Source of the DNA: an uncultured Eubacteriales bacterium
Lineage (GTDB): Bacteria; Bacillota; Clostridia; Christensenellales; UMGS416
NCBI GenBank assembly: GCA_900542005.1
Contig: UQLW01000013.1
Location: 1-64,000, forward strand
Direction: 5' to 3'
DNA length: 64,000 nucleotides
In this document: positions 63,955-64,000 of the stretch, in pieces
Position numbering within the stretch: the first letter of the stretch is position 1
Layout: the number at the start of each line of letters is the position of its first letter
Translations under genes and position numbers: made by a program
Notes under the pieces: generated by a model
The model's database searches: none
Told to the model about the DNA's origin: nothing
Seen by the model: only the letters and a program-made list of their open reading frames with translations

Positions 63955-64000
63955 GGCTGGATGCGCTCTTGGTGCAGCGGGGGCTGCTGCCCAGCCGGGA
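63951..64000 (+). CDS. tlyA: TlyA family rRNA methyltransferase, 3' end outside window
   Basis: The first 16 codons (MRLDALLVQRGLLPSR) match the S4-domain start of TlyA-type 2'-O-methyltransferases, and the gene follows dxs (ATGA overlap) as is usual. GGAGG lies upstream. Only the start is present. Confidence 0.75.
   Translation, partial: MRLDALLVQRGLLPSR

Overview
The window is a piece of chromosome from a spore-forming, G+C-rich Clostridia member (Firmicutes). The evidence is a complete spoIIIA operon, a SpoVM-sized gene next to thiN, the asp23-amaP-DUF2273-nusB block, PrkC/PrpC signalling and strong Shine-Dalgarno sites almost everywhere. The genus cannot be fixed from the sequence alone.

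Region 1 (1 to about 14.7 kb) is a genomic island of visibly lower and more mixed G+C. It starts with the end of a tyrosine integrase, a ribbon-helix-helix mobilization-type protein and a RepA-like AAA ATPase. A palindrome-rich noncoding stretch that looks like an origin of transfer follows. Where a relaxase would be expected there is instead a 1501-residue STAND-type NTPase with a SAMD9-like layout (degenerate P-loop GLGGTT, long helical-repeat region, C-terminal OB fold). Its promoter lies inside an inverted repeat. A scar of about 850 bp, with a decayed gene and three tandem terminators, separates it from a complete type I restriction-modification operon (hsdM-hsdS-hsdR, minus strand). The island ends in a truncated XRE regulator at about 14.7 kb. 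It therefore reads as a mobile-element remnant that carries two defence modules.

Region 2 (14.9-23.9 kb) is accessory chromosome. It holds a BlaI/BlaR1-like regulatory pair whose operon-mate is a DUF2079 membrane protein rather than a beta-lactamase, a NimA-like flavin-fold protein, a CFI-box-like protein, a GH3 glycosidase, a GNAT acetyltransferase and an RluA-type pseudouridine synthase.

Region 3 (24-43.6 kb) is core housekeeping on the plus strand: yerC-pcrA-ligA plus an AIR-synthase-like fragment protein, then yicC-remA-gmk-rpoZ-coaBC-priA-def-fmt-rlmN-prpC-prkC-rsgA-rpe-thiN, a 50-residue membrane peptide, spoVM, a dUTPase and a Nudix hydrolase. Overlapping or adjacent stops and starts point to long operons. 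rsmB, often found between fmt and rlmN, is missing.

Region 4 (43.7-52 kb) is mixed: a nucleoside phosphorylase, the thiamine ECF S component thiT under a TPP riboswitch (its promoter overlaps the divergent promoter of an HD-domain nucleotidase), a TtcA-like thiolase, an S51 peptidase, fucO, a Xaa-Pro peptidase, efp and a lower-G+C predicted zincin. ThiT (uptake) and ThiN (pyrophosphorylation) together suggest thiamine salvage.

Region 5 (52.2-64 kb) is the spoIIIAA-AH operon (with a very short SpoIIIAF) behind a candidate sigma-E promoter. It is followed by the asp23-amaP-DUF2273 envelope operon and then nusB-folD-xseA-xseB-ispA-DUF212-dxs-tlyA. No rRNA, tRNA, CRISPR array or intact insertion sequence was recognised.
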